Assembly (NCBI GenBank): GCA_900770405.1
Contig: CAAGKL010000142.1
Coordinates: forward strand, 1-8,631
DNA: 8,631 nucleotides
Source: Clostridia bacterium
Lineage (GTDB): Bacteria; Bacillota; Clostridia; UBA1381
Direction of reading: 5' to 3'
Shown here: positions 1 to 5,118 of the stretch, piece after piece
Position numbering within the stretch: position 1 is the stretch's first letter
Layout: each line of letters begins with the position of its first letter
Notes under the pieces: generated by a model
What the model was told of the DNA's origin: nothing
Databases searched by the model: none
The model's input: the letters and a program-made list of their open reading frames with translations, nothing else
Position numbers and translations under genes: made by a program

Positions 1-1
1 T

Positions 2-1054
2 ATCGAGGAGAGAATGCCGATAGACGATACGGTTTCCGCCTTCGAAAATATGATGAGGGACAACGACTATGATAGGATAGCCGTTTTGGCAATCCCGTCC
101 TTTTACGGGTACGGTCAAAATTACGAGGCATTTTATTGTAAGGACAGGCTGAGCCCGAAGGTTTATGCCTCGGCGGGTCTGTGCCATCGAACGGACGCTG
201 ATGATAGCTATTACCTGGACGAGATAAAAGCGTACTATGCTATGGGCTGTGACGGAGTAAAAATCCTTGACGGAAAGCCGAATTGCTACAGACAAATCGG
301 CAGAAGGCTCGACGATAAGGTGTATGATAGGTTTTATGCCTTCTGTGAGGAGAAACAGCTCCCGGTTACTATGCATATTGGCGATCCTGCGCCGTTTTGG
401 GATTTTGAGAATGCGACCGAATATCAAAAGAAAATGGGGTGGGTGTATTCAGCGGAGGACGCGCCGCTTGAGCAGCTGCGTTCGGAGGCACTGGGGATTT
501 TGGAAAAATTCCCAAAGCTGAGGGTTATATTTGCGCATTTTTTCTTTATGGCGGAGGAGCTTGCGCGCGTGGCGGAGCTTTTTGAAAAATACGAAAATCT
601 CTGCCTGGATTTAACGCCGGGCACGGAAATGTATGTTGGCTTTACCGAAAATTACGATGAAGCGCGGGCATTCTTTGAAAAATACAGCGACCGCATTTTC
701 TACGGCACGGATTCCACAAATGCATACAGCCGCGATAATGCGAGGTCACGTGTTACGATTGATATTGTAAAATCGTTTATGGAGGGCACGAAGGAATACG
801 TTGATGAAATTGTCGATACAAAGCCGCTCAAACCGTTTGGGTTTGGGGAGGATATTCTCAGGAAAATTTACAGGGAAAATTTCATAAGACTGTACGGCGA
901 AAGACCGAGGAAGCCGGACTATGAGCTCATAGCGAAAAGTATTCCGGGCTTTATGAGTAAATTTACGCCGGATACAATCGAGGAGCGAAACCTGAGGAAA
1001 ATAGAGAAATATTTTGCGGAGAAAAATAATATGAGCGGATATGGTAGGAGGTGA
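2..1054 (+). CDS. Amidohydrolase-family (TIM-barrel) metal-dependent hydrolase, 5' partial
   Basis: The protein resembles the amidohydrolase-2 type of TIM-barrel hydrolase. Visible signatures are a His in MHIGDP (codon at 374), a His in FAHFFF (536) and the late metal-ligand Asp in FYGTDST (710). The N-terminal DxHxH metal motif that normally opens such proteins is missing. The frame stays open upstream of the first ATG (position 14) to the window edge, so I read the gene as cut by the edge and not as starting at 14. Substrate is unknown; relatives act as decarboxylases, lactonases or amidases. The stop lies 5 bp before the queC start, and the last two Arg codons plus the stop form the queC ribosome-binding site, so it is very probably in the same operon. 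I infer no specific queuosine role. Family call is fairly sure; function is not. Confidence 0.8.
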   Translation: MEERMPIDDTVSAFENMMRDNDYDRIAVLAIPSFYGYGQNYEAFYCKDRLSPKVYASAGLCHRTDADDSYYLDEIKAYYAMGCDGVKILDGKPNCYRQIGRRLDDKVYDRFYAFCEEKQLPVTMHIGDPAPFWDFENATEYQKKMGWVYSAEDAPLEQLRSEALGILEKFPKLRVIFAHFFFMAEELARVAELFEKYENLCLDLTPGTEMYVGFTENYDEARAFFEKYSDRIFYGTDSTNAYSRDNARSRVTIDIVKSFMEGTKEYVDEIVDTKPLKPFGFGEDILRKIYRENFIRLYGERPRKPDYELIAKSIPGFMSKFTPDTIEERNLRKIEKYFAEKNNMSGYGRR

Positions 1055-1055
1055 T
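1046..1055 (+). promoter_or_regulatory. Near-perfect Shine-Dalgarno of queC overlapping the upstream stop codon
   Basis: AGGAGGTGAT matches the complement of the 16S rRNA 3' end over ten bases. It is made of the last two Arg codons and the stop codon of the amidohydrolase gene. The gap from AGGAGG to the ATG at 1060 is 8 nt. This favours 1060 over the GTG at 1051, which lies inside the SD itself. Confidence 0.8.
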
Positions 1056-1059
1056 TTCG

Positions 1060-1731
1060 ATGGATAAAAAAGCGCTTGTTGTACTTTCGGGCGGGCAGGA
1101 CTCGAGCACCTGTCTGTTCTGGGCAATTGAGAAATTCGGCAGGGAGAACACCGCCGCGGTGGGCTTTGACTACGGTCAGCGGCATAAGGCGGAGCTTTCG
1201 TGCGCGGAGAAAATCTGTGCCGATGCGGGTGTGAGCTTTGAGGTTATTCCCACGCCGATTATAAATGAGCTTTCGGCAAATGCGCTTACGCGTGACGATA
1301 TTGCGGTCGAGAAGAGAAAACCGGAGGGCGCACCGCCAAACACCTTCGTTGAGGGCAGAAACCTCCTGTTTCTGAGCTATGCGGCGATTTACGCAAAGAC
1401 GCACGGTATGACCGAACTTGTCACCGGTGTGTGCGAGACGGATTTTTCCGGCTACCCGGACTGCCGCGATATTTTCATAAAATCGCTCAATGTCACGCTC
1501 AACCTTGCGATGGAATATAATTTTGTGATCCATACGCCGCTGATGTGGCTGACAAAGGCGCAGACGTGGGAAATGGCGGACAGGCTCGGCGTGTTTGACA
1601 TTATCAGAAATAAAACGCTCACCTGCTACAACGGAATTCCCGGCGACGGCTGCGGCGACTGCCCGGCGTGCTTTTTGCGCCGGCGCGGGCTTGAGGAATA
1701 CTTGAAAGGCAAGGACGAGAAAAATGTATGA
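1060..1731 (+). CDS. queC: 7-cyano-7-deazaguanine (preQ0) synthase QueC
   Basis: QueC converts 7-carboxy-7-deazaguanine to preQ0 using ATP and ammonia, the last preQ0 step before queuosine. The 223-residue protein opens with the PP-loop ATPase motif SGGQDSST (residues 10-17). It ends with a zinc-binding set of four cysteines at 189, 198, 201 and 204, in the order CYNGIPGDGCGDCPAC. Length is normal for the family. The ATG at 1060 is chosen over the GTG at 1051 because of the 8-nt spacing from a perfect SD. The 3' end overlaps queD by 8 bp, so the two are probably translationally coupled. All expected catalytic and metal residues are present, so the enzyme looks functional. Confidence 0.96.
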   Translation: MDKKALVVLSGGQDSSTCLFWAIEKFGRENTAAVGFDYGQRHKAELSCAEKICADAGVSFEVIPTPIINELSANALTRDDIAVEKRKPEGAPPNTFVEGRNLLFLSYAAIYAKTHGMTELVTGVCETDFSGYPDCRDIFIKSLNVTLNLAMEYNFVIHTPLMWLTKAQTWEMADRLGVFDIIRNKTLTCYNGIPGDGCGDCPACFLRRRGLEEYLKGKDEKNV

Positions 1732-2056
1732 GGTTATAAAAACACTTGAAATCAGCGCGGCGCACAAGCTTTCGCTGCCGTATGAGTCGAAATGCACCTC
1801 GCTGCATGGGCACAACTGGTATATCACGGTGTTTTTGCGCAGCGAAAAGCTCAATGACGCCGGAATGATAATGGATTTTACCGAAATAAAGAGGAAAATT
1901 TCCGACAGGCTTGACCACAAAAACCTCAACGAGGTGCTGGATTTCAACCCGACTGCGGAAAATATGGCGCGCTTTATCTGCGAGGAGTTGGCGCCTTACT
2001 GTTACAGGGTTGAGGTCGAGGAAAGCGAAAATAATAAGGCGGTGTATTATGTTTAA
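1724..2056 (+). CDS. queD: 6-carboxy-5,6,7,8-tetrahydropterin synthase QueD
   Basis: QueD turns dihydroneopterin triphosphate, the FolE product, into 6-carboxytetrahydropterin. The 110-residue protein shows the whole family signature: zinc ligands His14, His28 and His30 (the latter two in LHGHNW), catalytic Cys24 four residues before His28, the Asp64-His65 pair in LDHKNLN, the PTAEN segment (76-80) and a C-terminal VEVEES whose Glu100 fits the pterin-binding glutamate. The length suits the short QueD type. It overlaps queC by 8 bp at its start and queE by 8 bp at its end, in the middle of a queC-queD-queE block. This context separates it from eukaryotic-type 6-pyruvoyltetrahydropterin synthase, which has the same fold. 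Confidence 0.95.
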   Translation: MYEVIKTLEISAAHKLSLPYESKCTSLHGHNWYITVFLRSEKLNDAGMIMDFTEIKRKISDRLDHKNLNEVLDFNPTAENMARFICEELAPYCYRVEVEESENNKAVYYV

Positions 2057-2732
2057 GGTTGTTGAGCTGTTCGACAGCATCGAGGGCGAGGGCAAGCGAG
2101 CCGGCGCGCCGGCGAGCTTTATCCGCTTTGCCGGCTGCAATCTGCGCTGCGGCTATTGCGATACATCATATGCCCTTTTCGGCGAGGCGGAACAGTGCCG
2201 CTATACCGAAATGTCGGTGGAGGATATTTTGGCGAGAAAGCTGAAAAAATGTATCACGCTGACCGGCGGCGAGCCGCTTTTGCAGCCCGGGCTTGCGGAG
2301 CTTTGCGATGAGCTTTTGGCGCGCGGGCACGAAATAAACATCGAAACGAACGGCGCTGCCGATATTATGGAGTTTTTGCAGGAGCTGCGTATCCACGAGG
2401 AGGACAAGCTTTTTTTCACGATTGACTACAAGCTGCCGTCGAGCGGTGCGGAGGAGAAAATGCTGTGGAGCAATTTCGAGAGTCTTATGCCGCAGGACGT
2501 TGTGAAATTTGTGGTCGGCAGCGATGAGGATTATGAGCGTATGCTGGAGATTGTCGGGGAAATGCGCCCGCTTTATGAGGAAATGCCGCAGATTTTCATA
2601 GGCTGCGTATTCGGGGCGTATGATGCGCGTACGCTTTGCGAAAAAATCGTTGTCGAGCCGGCGCTGGAGGACGCGCATTTTCAGCTTCAGCTGCACAAAT
2701 TTATATGGGACCCCGAGCAGAGGGGAGTGTGA
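2049..2732 (+). CDS. queE: 7-carboxy-7-deazaguanine synthase QueE (radical SAM)
   Basis: QueE is a radical SAM enzyme that contracts the ring of 6-carboxytetrahydropterin to 7-carboxy-7-deazaguanine. The 227-residue protein starts with a typical MFKVVELFDSIEGEG segment. It carries the iron-sulfur cluster motif CNLRCGYC (Cys30, Cys34, Cys37; CX3CX2C) and the SAM-contacting LTGGEPLLQ (from residue 71). The frame is open further upstream to 1911, but those codons lie inside queD in another frame and encode an arginine-rich stretch unlike the family. The ATG at 2049 gives the expected N-terminus and has a modest SD (AAGGCGGTG, 2036-2044). It overlaps queD by 8 bp; folE starts 4 bp after its stop. 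Confidence 0.95.
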   Translation: MFKVVELFDSIEGEGKRAGAPASFIRFAGCNLRCGYCDTSYALFGEAEQCRYTEMSVEDILARKLKKCITLTGGEPLLQPGLAELCDELLARGHEINIETNGAADIMEFLQELRIHEEDKLFFTIDYKLPSSGAEEKMLWSNFESLMPQDVVKFVVGSDEDYERMLEIVGEMRPLYEEMPQIFIGCVFGAYDARTLCEKIVVEPALEDAHFQLQLHKFIWDPEQRGV

Positions 2733-2736
2733 GCGT

Positions 2737-3315
2737 ATGAAAAAGGAATTTGACAAGGACAGGATTGCGGAGCTGGTGAGCGAGCTTCTGCGCGAGCTCG
2801 GCGCAGATACCCAAAGCGAGGGTTTGCGCGAGACGCCGCGGCGCGTGGCGAATATGTGCTGCGAGGTCTTAGAGGGTATGCGCTATACGAACGCCGAGAT
2901 TGCGGAAAAATTTTCCAAGTGCTTTGATATGCCCGACAACAACGACCTCGTCGTGGTGAAGGATATTGAGGTCTTTTCCTACTGCGAGCACCACCTTGCA
3001 CTTATGTATAATATGAAGGTTCACGTCGGGTATATTCCCAACGGCAAGGTTATCGGGCTTTCAAAAATTGCGAGAATTTGCAATATGGCGGCAAAACGGC
3101 TGCAGCTGCAGGAGCGGCTCGGCGCGGATATTGCCGAAATTCTCGGCATCGTCACCGGGTCGGAGGATATTATTGTCGTAATCGAGGGCGAGCACAGCTG
3201 TATGACCGCGCGCGGCATACGTGCGTCGGGGGCGAAAACACGCACCGCGGCAATTCGCGGACTGTTTGAAAATGACAGCGAGCTGCGCAGTGAATTTTAC
3301 AGCCTGATAAGGTAG
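2737..3315 (+). CDS. folE: GTP cyclohydrolase I (FolE)
   Basis: FolE hydrolyses GTP to dihydroneopterin triphosphate, feeding both folate synthesis and QueD. The 192-residue protein has the zinc ligands Cys83 and His86 (in YCEHH) and Cys155 (in GEHSCMTARG), plus YIPNGKVIGLSKIARI and RLQLQERL in the expected order. One departure is that the segment after CEHH reads LALMYNMK, where the common form is LLPFxGxx; I recall this variant from clostridial homologues. The ATG at 2737 has GAGGGGAG (2720-2727) 9 nt upstream. The frame is open back to 2620, but that part overlaps queE in another frame. Its place in the que operon suggests a supply for queuosine as well as folate. Confidence 0.94.
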   Translation: MKKEFDKDRIAELVSELLRELGADTQSEGLRETPRRVANMCCEVLEGMRYTNAEIAEKFSKCFDMPDNNDLVVVKDIEVFSYCEHHLALMYNMKVHVGYIPNGKVIGLSKIARICNMAAKRLQLQERLGADIAEILGIVTGSEDIIVVIEGEHSCMTARGIRASGAKTRTAAIRGLFENDSELRSEFYSLIR

Positions 3316-3323
3316 GTGCGCAT

Positions 3324-3782
3324 ATGAGAATTGTTATTCAGCGTGTTCTGCACGCAAGTGTTGAGGTCGGCGGCGAGACGGTCGGGAAAATCGGCGAGGG
3401 ACTGCTGATTTTGCTTGGCATTGCCGACGGCGATACGGCGGAAGATATGAAATATCTTGCCGACAAGGCGGCAGGGCTAAGGATTTTCCGCGATGAAAAC
3501 GATAAAATGAATTTAAGCGTGCGCGACATAGACGGCGAGGTGCTGGTCGTGAGCCAGTTTACGCTCTGCGGCGATTGCCGCAAGGGGCGCCGCCCGAACT
3601 TTGACGCGGCGGCAAAGCCCGACTTTGCCGAAAAAATGTACGGGGAGTTTCTGGCGTATATGGGGACACTTGTGCGCAAGGTCGAGCACGGAATTTTCGG
3701 CGCGGATATGAAGGTTGACCTCTTGAACAACGGACCGGTAACCTTTGTCATCGACGGCAAAAAGGAGCGGCAAGGCGATTGA
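3324..3782 (+). CDS. dtd: D-aminoacyl-tRNA deacylase (DTD)
   Basis: DTD hydrolyses D-amino acids mischarged on tRNA (D-Tyr and others) and also Gly-tRNA(Ala), using the tRNA itself for catalysis. The 152-residue protein, of usual length, starts MRIVIQRV. It carries the two active-site motifs: SQFTLCGD (77-84; commonly SQFTLYGD) and the Gly-cisPro motif in NNGPVTFVID (135-144, Gly137-Pro138), which gives L-chiral rejection. It lies 8 bp after folE with an SD-like AAGGTAGGTG. It is the last gene of the operon, and its stop codon sits in the loop of the terminator hairpin. It shares tRNA as a target with queuosine, but the enzyme does not need that modification as far as is known. Confidence 0.95.
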   Translation: MRIVIQRVLHASVEVGGETVGKIGEGLLILLGIADGDTAEDMKYLADKAAGLRIFRDENDKMNLSVRDIDGEVLVVSQFTLCGDCRKGRRPNFDAAAKPDFAEKMYGEFLAYMGTLVRKVEHGIFGADMKVDLLNNGPVTFVIDGKKERQGD

Positions 3783-3797
3783 GTCTGCCGCTCCTTT
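3761..3797. terminator. Bidirectional intrinsic terminator between dtd and the lipoprotein gene
   Basis: A perfect 12-bp stem pairs AAAGGAGCGGCA (3761-3772) with TGCCGCTCCTTT (3786-3797) around a 13-nt loop. Read on the - strand the stem is followed by a T-run, giving a good terminator for the convergent lipoprotein gene. On the + strand the T-run is shorter (TTTGGTAATTT), but the stem is strong. The dtd stop codon (3780-3782) lies in the loop. Confidence 0.8.
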
Positions 3798-3803
3798 GGT
3801 AAT

Positions 3804-4079
3804 TTAACCTTTTTTTGCATTGCCGGTAATATCGCCGACGGCGTTCTCCACGCCGTCAACCGCGTCCTTTACCGCGTCGCCTGCGCCGTCCGTGATGTCA
3901 TTGGCAGCCTTGCCGACATCTCCGGCGGCGTTTTTCGCGTCGTTCGTCATATTGCCGGCGGGCGATGCCGATGTGGACGGTGACGGTGACGGCGAAGTCT
4001 TTGTTGAATTGTTAGAGCCGCAGCTTGCAAGCGATGCCGCTGTGAGCACGGCGGCGAGTAATATTTTTATGGTTTTCAT
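3804..4079 (-). CDS. Small predicted lipoprotein with Ser/Pro linker and heptad-repeat tail
   Basis: This 91-residue protein has a lipoprotein signal peptide: Lys at 2 and 5, a hydrophobic core, and lipobox LASC with lipidated Cys20. A Ser/Thr/Pro linker (28-40) follows, then an Ala/Gly/Asp/Val-rich tail (47-91). Asp recurs every seven residues at 47, 54, 61, 68 and 75, suggesting an amphipathic helix or coiled coil. It should be anchored to the outer face of the cell membrane. The start has an AGAAAGGAA SD (4088-4096) and a TATAAT -10 upstream. It is the only - strand gene and converges on dtd. I do not recognise a named family; short clostridial lipoproteins of this composition are usually called hypothetical. 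The long + strand frame opposite is its shadow. Confidence 0.8.
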   Translation of the reverse strand: MKTIKILLAAVLTAASLASCGSNNSTKTSPSPSPSTSASPAGNMTNDAKNAAGDVGKAANDITDGAGDAVKDAVDGVENAVGDITGNAKKG

Positions 4080-4114
4080 ATTGAATGTTCCTTTCTGTTT
4101 TGGATTACAAAACT

Positions 4115-4120
4115 ATTATA
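4115..4120 (-). promoter_or_regulatory. Putative -10 element of the lipoprotein gene
   Basis: The - strand reads TATAAT here, about 36 bp upstream of the lipoprotein start, giving a leader of about 30 nt that contains the SD. No good TTGACA lies 17 bp upstream, and the area is very AT-rich, so the call rests on the -10 and its position. Confidence 0.45.
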
Positions 4121-4149
4121 TAACCAAGCGAAAAAAAATATTATAAAAA

Positions 4150-4180
4150 ATTTTTGAAAATGCGGAACATTTTTCAAAAT
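4150..4180. repeat. Inverted repeat (13-bp arms, 5-nt spacer) upstream of the lipoprotein promoter
   Basis: The left arm 4150-4162 (ATTTTTGAAAATG) and right arm 4168-4180 (CATTTTTCAAAAT) pair in 12 of 13 positions, counting one G-T pair, around CGGAA. It sits about 30 bp upstream of the lipoprotein -10. It could be an operator, or, read on the - strand where T's follow, a weak terminator. The arms are almost all A/T, so chance is a real possibility. Confidence 0.4.
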
Positions 4181-4183
4181 CAT

Positions 4184-4213
4184 TCGTCAAATGCAATGTC
4201 ACTGCGACATAAT
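4184..4213 (+). promoter_or_regulatory. Possible promoter of a small RNA
   Basis: TCGTCA (4184-4189) and CATAAT (4208-4213) are separated by 18 bp, matching four of six and five of six consensus bases. There is no coding region downstream before the hairpin ending near 4325. Weak on its own; noted because it pairs with that terminator-like structure. Confidence 0.3.
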
Positions 4214-4219
4214 ATAAGA

Positions 4220-4325
4220 AATTTCAGAAAACGGCAGTGTTGATGGTTCGGCATAAAAGACTGCGGCTATGTTGTTGTTCGACTCCTCCTAAGCGGGCGG
4301 CGGCAGATTTCGCAGTTCTTTTTTT
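4220..4325 (+). ncRNA. Candidate small RNA with terminator hairpin and C-rich anti-SD loop
   Basis: This non-coding stretch has a possible promoter before it. It ends with a bulged 11-bp stem (4255-4265 with 4311-4322) running straight into a T-run at 4319-4325. The 45-nt loop contains CTCCTCCT (4283-4290), which is complementary to Shine-Dalgarno sequences, a feature of several Gram-positive regulatory small RNAs. The C-rich part could partly pair with the nearby GGGCGG (4295-4300). I do not recognise a known RNA family. The reverse strand could also use the hairpin as a terminator. Confidence 0.3.
4255..4325 (+). terminator. Terminator-like hairpin with T-run in the intergenic region
   Basis: AAAAGACTGCG (4255-4265) pairs with CGCAGTTCTTTT (4311-4322), with one T bulged. 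The GC-rich end closes a 45-nt loop, and T's continue to 4325. The long loop lowers the chance of a classical terminator, but the T-run lies exactly at the stem base. Confidence 0.4.
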
Positions 4326-4364
4326 GTATTTTTTTGAAAAAAATAGTGCAAAAATTTTTTTATG

Positions 4365-4373
4365 TGATATAAT
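4365..4373 (+). promoter_or_regulatory. Extended -10 promoter of the PHP / phosphatase-like operon
   Basis: TGATATAAT is a perfect TATAAT (4368-4373) with an upstream TGn extension, 36 bp before the PHP start codon. The -35 position (TAGTGC at 4344-4349) is poor, as is common for extended -10 promoters. A/T tracts just upstream may help polymerase binding. Confidence 0.65.
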
Positions 4374-4409
4374 ATAGGTATCTAAAGATGAAAAGAGTGA
4401 TTTTTCTCA

Positions 4410-5099
4410 ATGAAATACAAGTATGAAATGCACCTGCACACCAAGGAGGCAAGCCGCTGCGGCAGAAGCTCCGCGGTGGAGATGGTCAGGCACTTTAAGG
4501 AGCGGGGCTACACCGGGATTTTTGTGACCGACCATTTTATCGGGTACGGAAGCTCCTTTGCAGAGGAGAATATGCCGTGGGAGGAGCAGGTCGAAATGCT
4601 TGTGCGCGGCTACCGTGCCGCAAAGGAGGAGGGCGACAGAGTCGGACTTGACGTATTTTTCGGCTTTGAAAAGGCGTATAACGAATGTCATTTGCTTACA
4701 TACAACCTCGACGGCGAGTGGATTTTGAAGAACCGCGATATTGTGACAATCGACGCAAAGGAGTACTGCGAAAAAATCCACGCCGCGGGCGGATTTATCG
4801 TGCACGCGCATCCGTTTCGGTGCATCGGTTCGCCTGTGCTGCTTGTACCCGAGGGGGTCGACGCGATTGAGGTGAAAAACGCCTGCAACTGCGACGAGGC
4901 AAACCGCCGCGGTGCATTGTACCGCGATATGCTGAACCTCCCGCCGACGGGCGGCTCGGATATACACATCACAACTCAGGCGCGGCGCTTTGGAATCGAG
5001 ACCGACAGGCGCATCGGTTGCGGGGCGGATTATTTATCAATATTAAAGAGCGGGGAATATAAAATTTTCGAGGACAAATGCGAGGCGGACACAGAGTGA
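4410..5099 (+). CDS. PHP-domain metal-dependent phosphoesterase
   Basis: This 229-residue protein shows the metal-binding motifs of the polymerase-and-histidinol-phosphatase (PHP) superfamily in order: HLHT (His8, His10), VTDHF (Asp41, His42), GFEKAYN (Glu87) with nearby His94, VHAHPF (His134) and GGSDIHI (Asp184, His186). Such proteins are usually hydrolases of phosphate esters in the cytoplasm with two or three metal ions; the substrate here is unknown. There is no signal peptide. The start fits the family (motif I seven residues in), though the SD is weak (GAGTGA at 4394-4399). A phosphatase-like gene follows 19 bp later in the same operon. It is shorter than HisK-type histidinol phosphatases and lies outside any his cluster, so I give no symbol. 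Confidence 0.88.
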   Translation: MKYKYEMHLHTKEASRCGRSSAVEMVRHFKERGYTGIFVTDHFIGYGSSFAEENMPWEEQVEMLVRGYRAAKEEGDRVGLDVFFGFEKAYNECHLLTYNLDGEWILKNRDIVTIDAKEYCEKIHAAGGFIVHAHPFRCIGSPVLLVPEGVDAIEVKNACNCDEANRRGALYRDMLNLPPTGGSDIHITTQARRFGIETDRRIGCGADYLSILKSGEYKIFEDKCEADTE

Positions 5100-5118
5100 A
5101 TTTCTGAGGAGAAAGCTT

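Larger units (their letters stand above)
4080..4409. other. AT-rich intergenic region between lipoprotein and PHP genes
   Basis: These 330 bp contain no credible protein-coding gene. They hold the lipoprotein promoter and SD (4088-4120), an inverted repeat (4150-4180), a possible small-RNA unit (4184-4325), runs of A and T (4318-4360) that may act as an UP element or curved DNA, and the promoter of the PHP operon (4365-4373). Confidence 0.7.

Noticed and set aside
14..16. ATG at 14 as the true start of the amidohydrolase
   Set aside because: The frame is open to the edge, the GAGGAG before it is too close to act as an SD, and the N-terminal DxHxH motif would be missing.
919..1947. Long - strand open frame (342 codons) opposite the amidohydrolase, queC and queD
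   Set aside because: It crosses three well-supported genes on the + strand, has no recognisable motif, and its composition fits a codon-usage shadow.
1911..2048. Upstream extension of queE
   Set aside because: It lies within queD in another frame and adds an Arg-rich stretch foreign to QueE; the ATG at 2049 gives the standard N-terminus.
2620..2736. Upstream extension of folE
   Set aside because: It overlaps the queE coding region; the ATG at 2737 has a good SD and gives normal length.
1060..3315. preQ1 riboswitch for the que genes
   Set aside because: The genes overlap or abut with no leader space; any riboswitch would lie before the window.
3820..4146. + strand frame (108 codons) opposite the lipoprotein
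   Set aside because: The - strand frame has a signal peptide, lipobox, SD and -10. The + frame has none of these, although its Ala/Ser-rich text looks protein-like.
4271..4300. tRNA-like TTCGACT loop in the intergenic region
   Set aside because: The five bases on either side do not pair as a T-arm, and no acceptor, D or anticodon arm is found.
4407..4967. - strand open frame opposite the PHP gene
   Set aside because: The + strand frame carries all PHP metal motifs; the reverse frame shows none.
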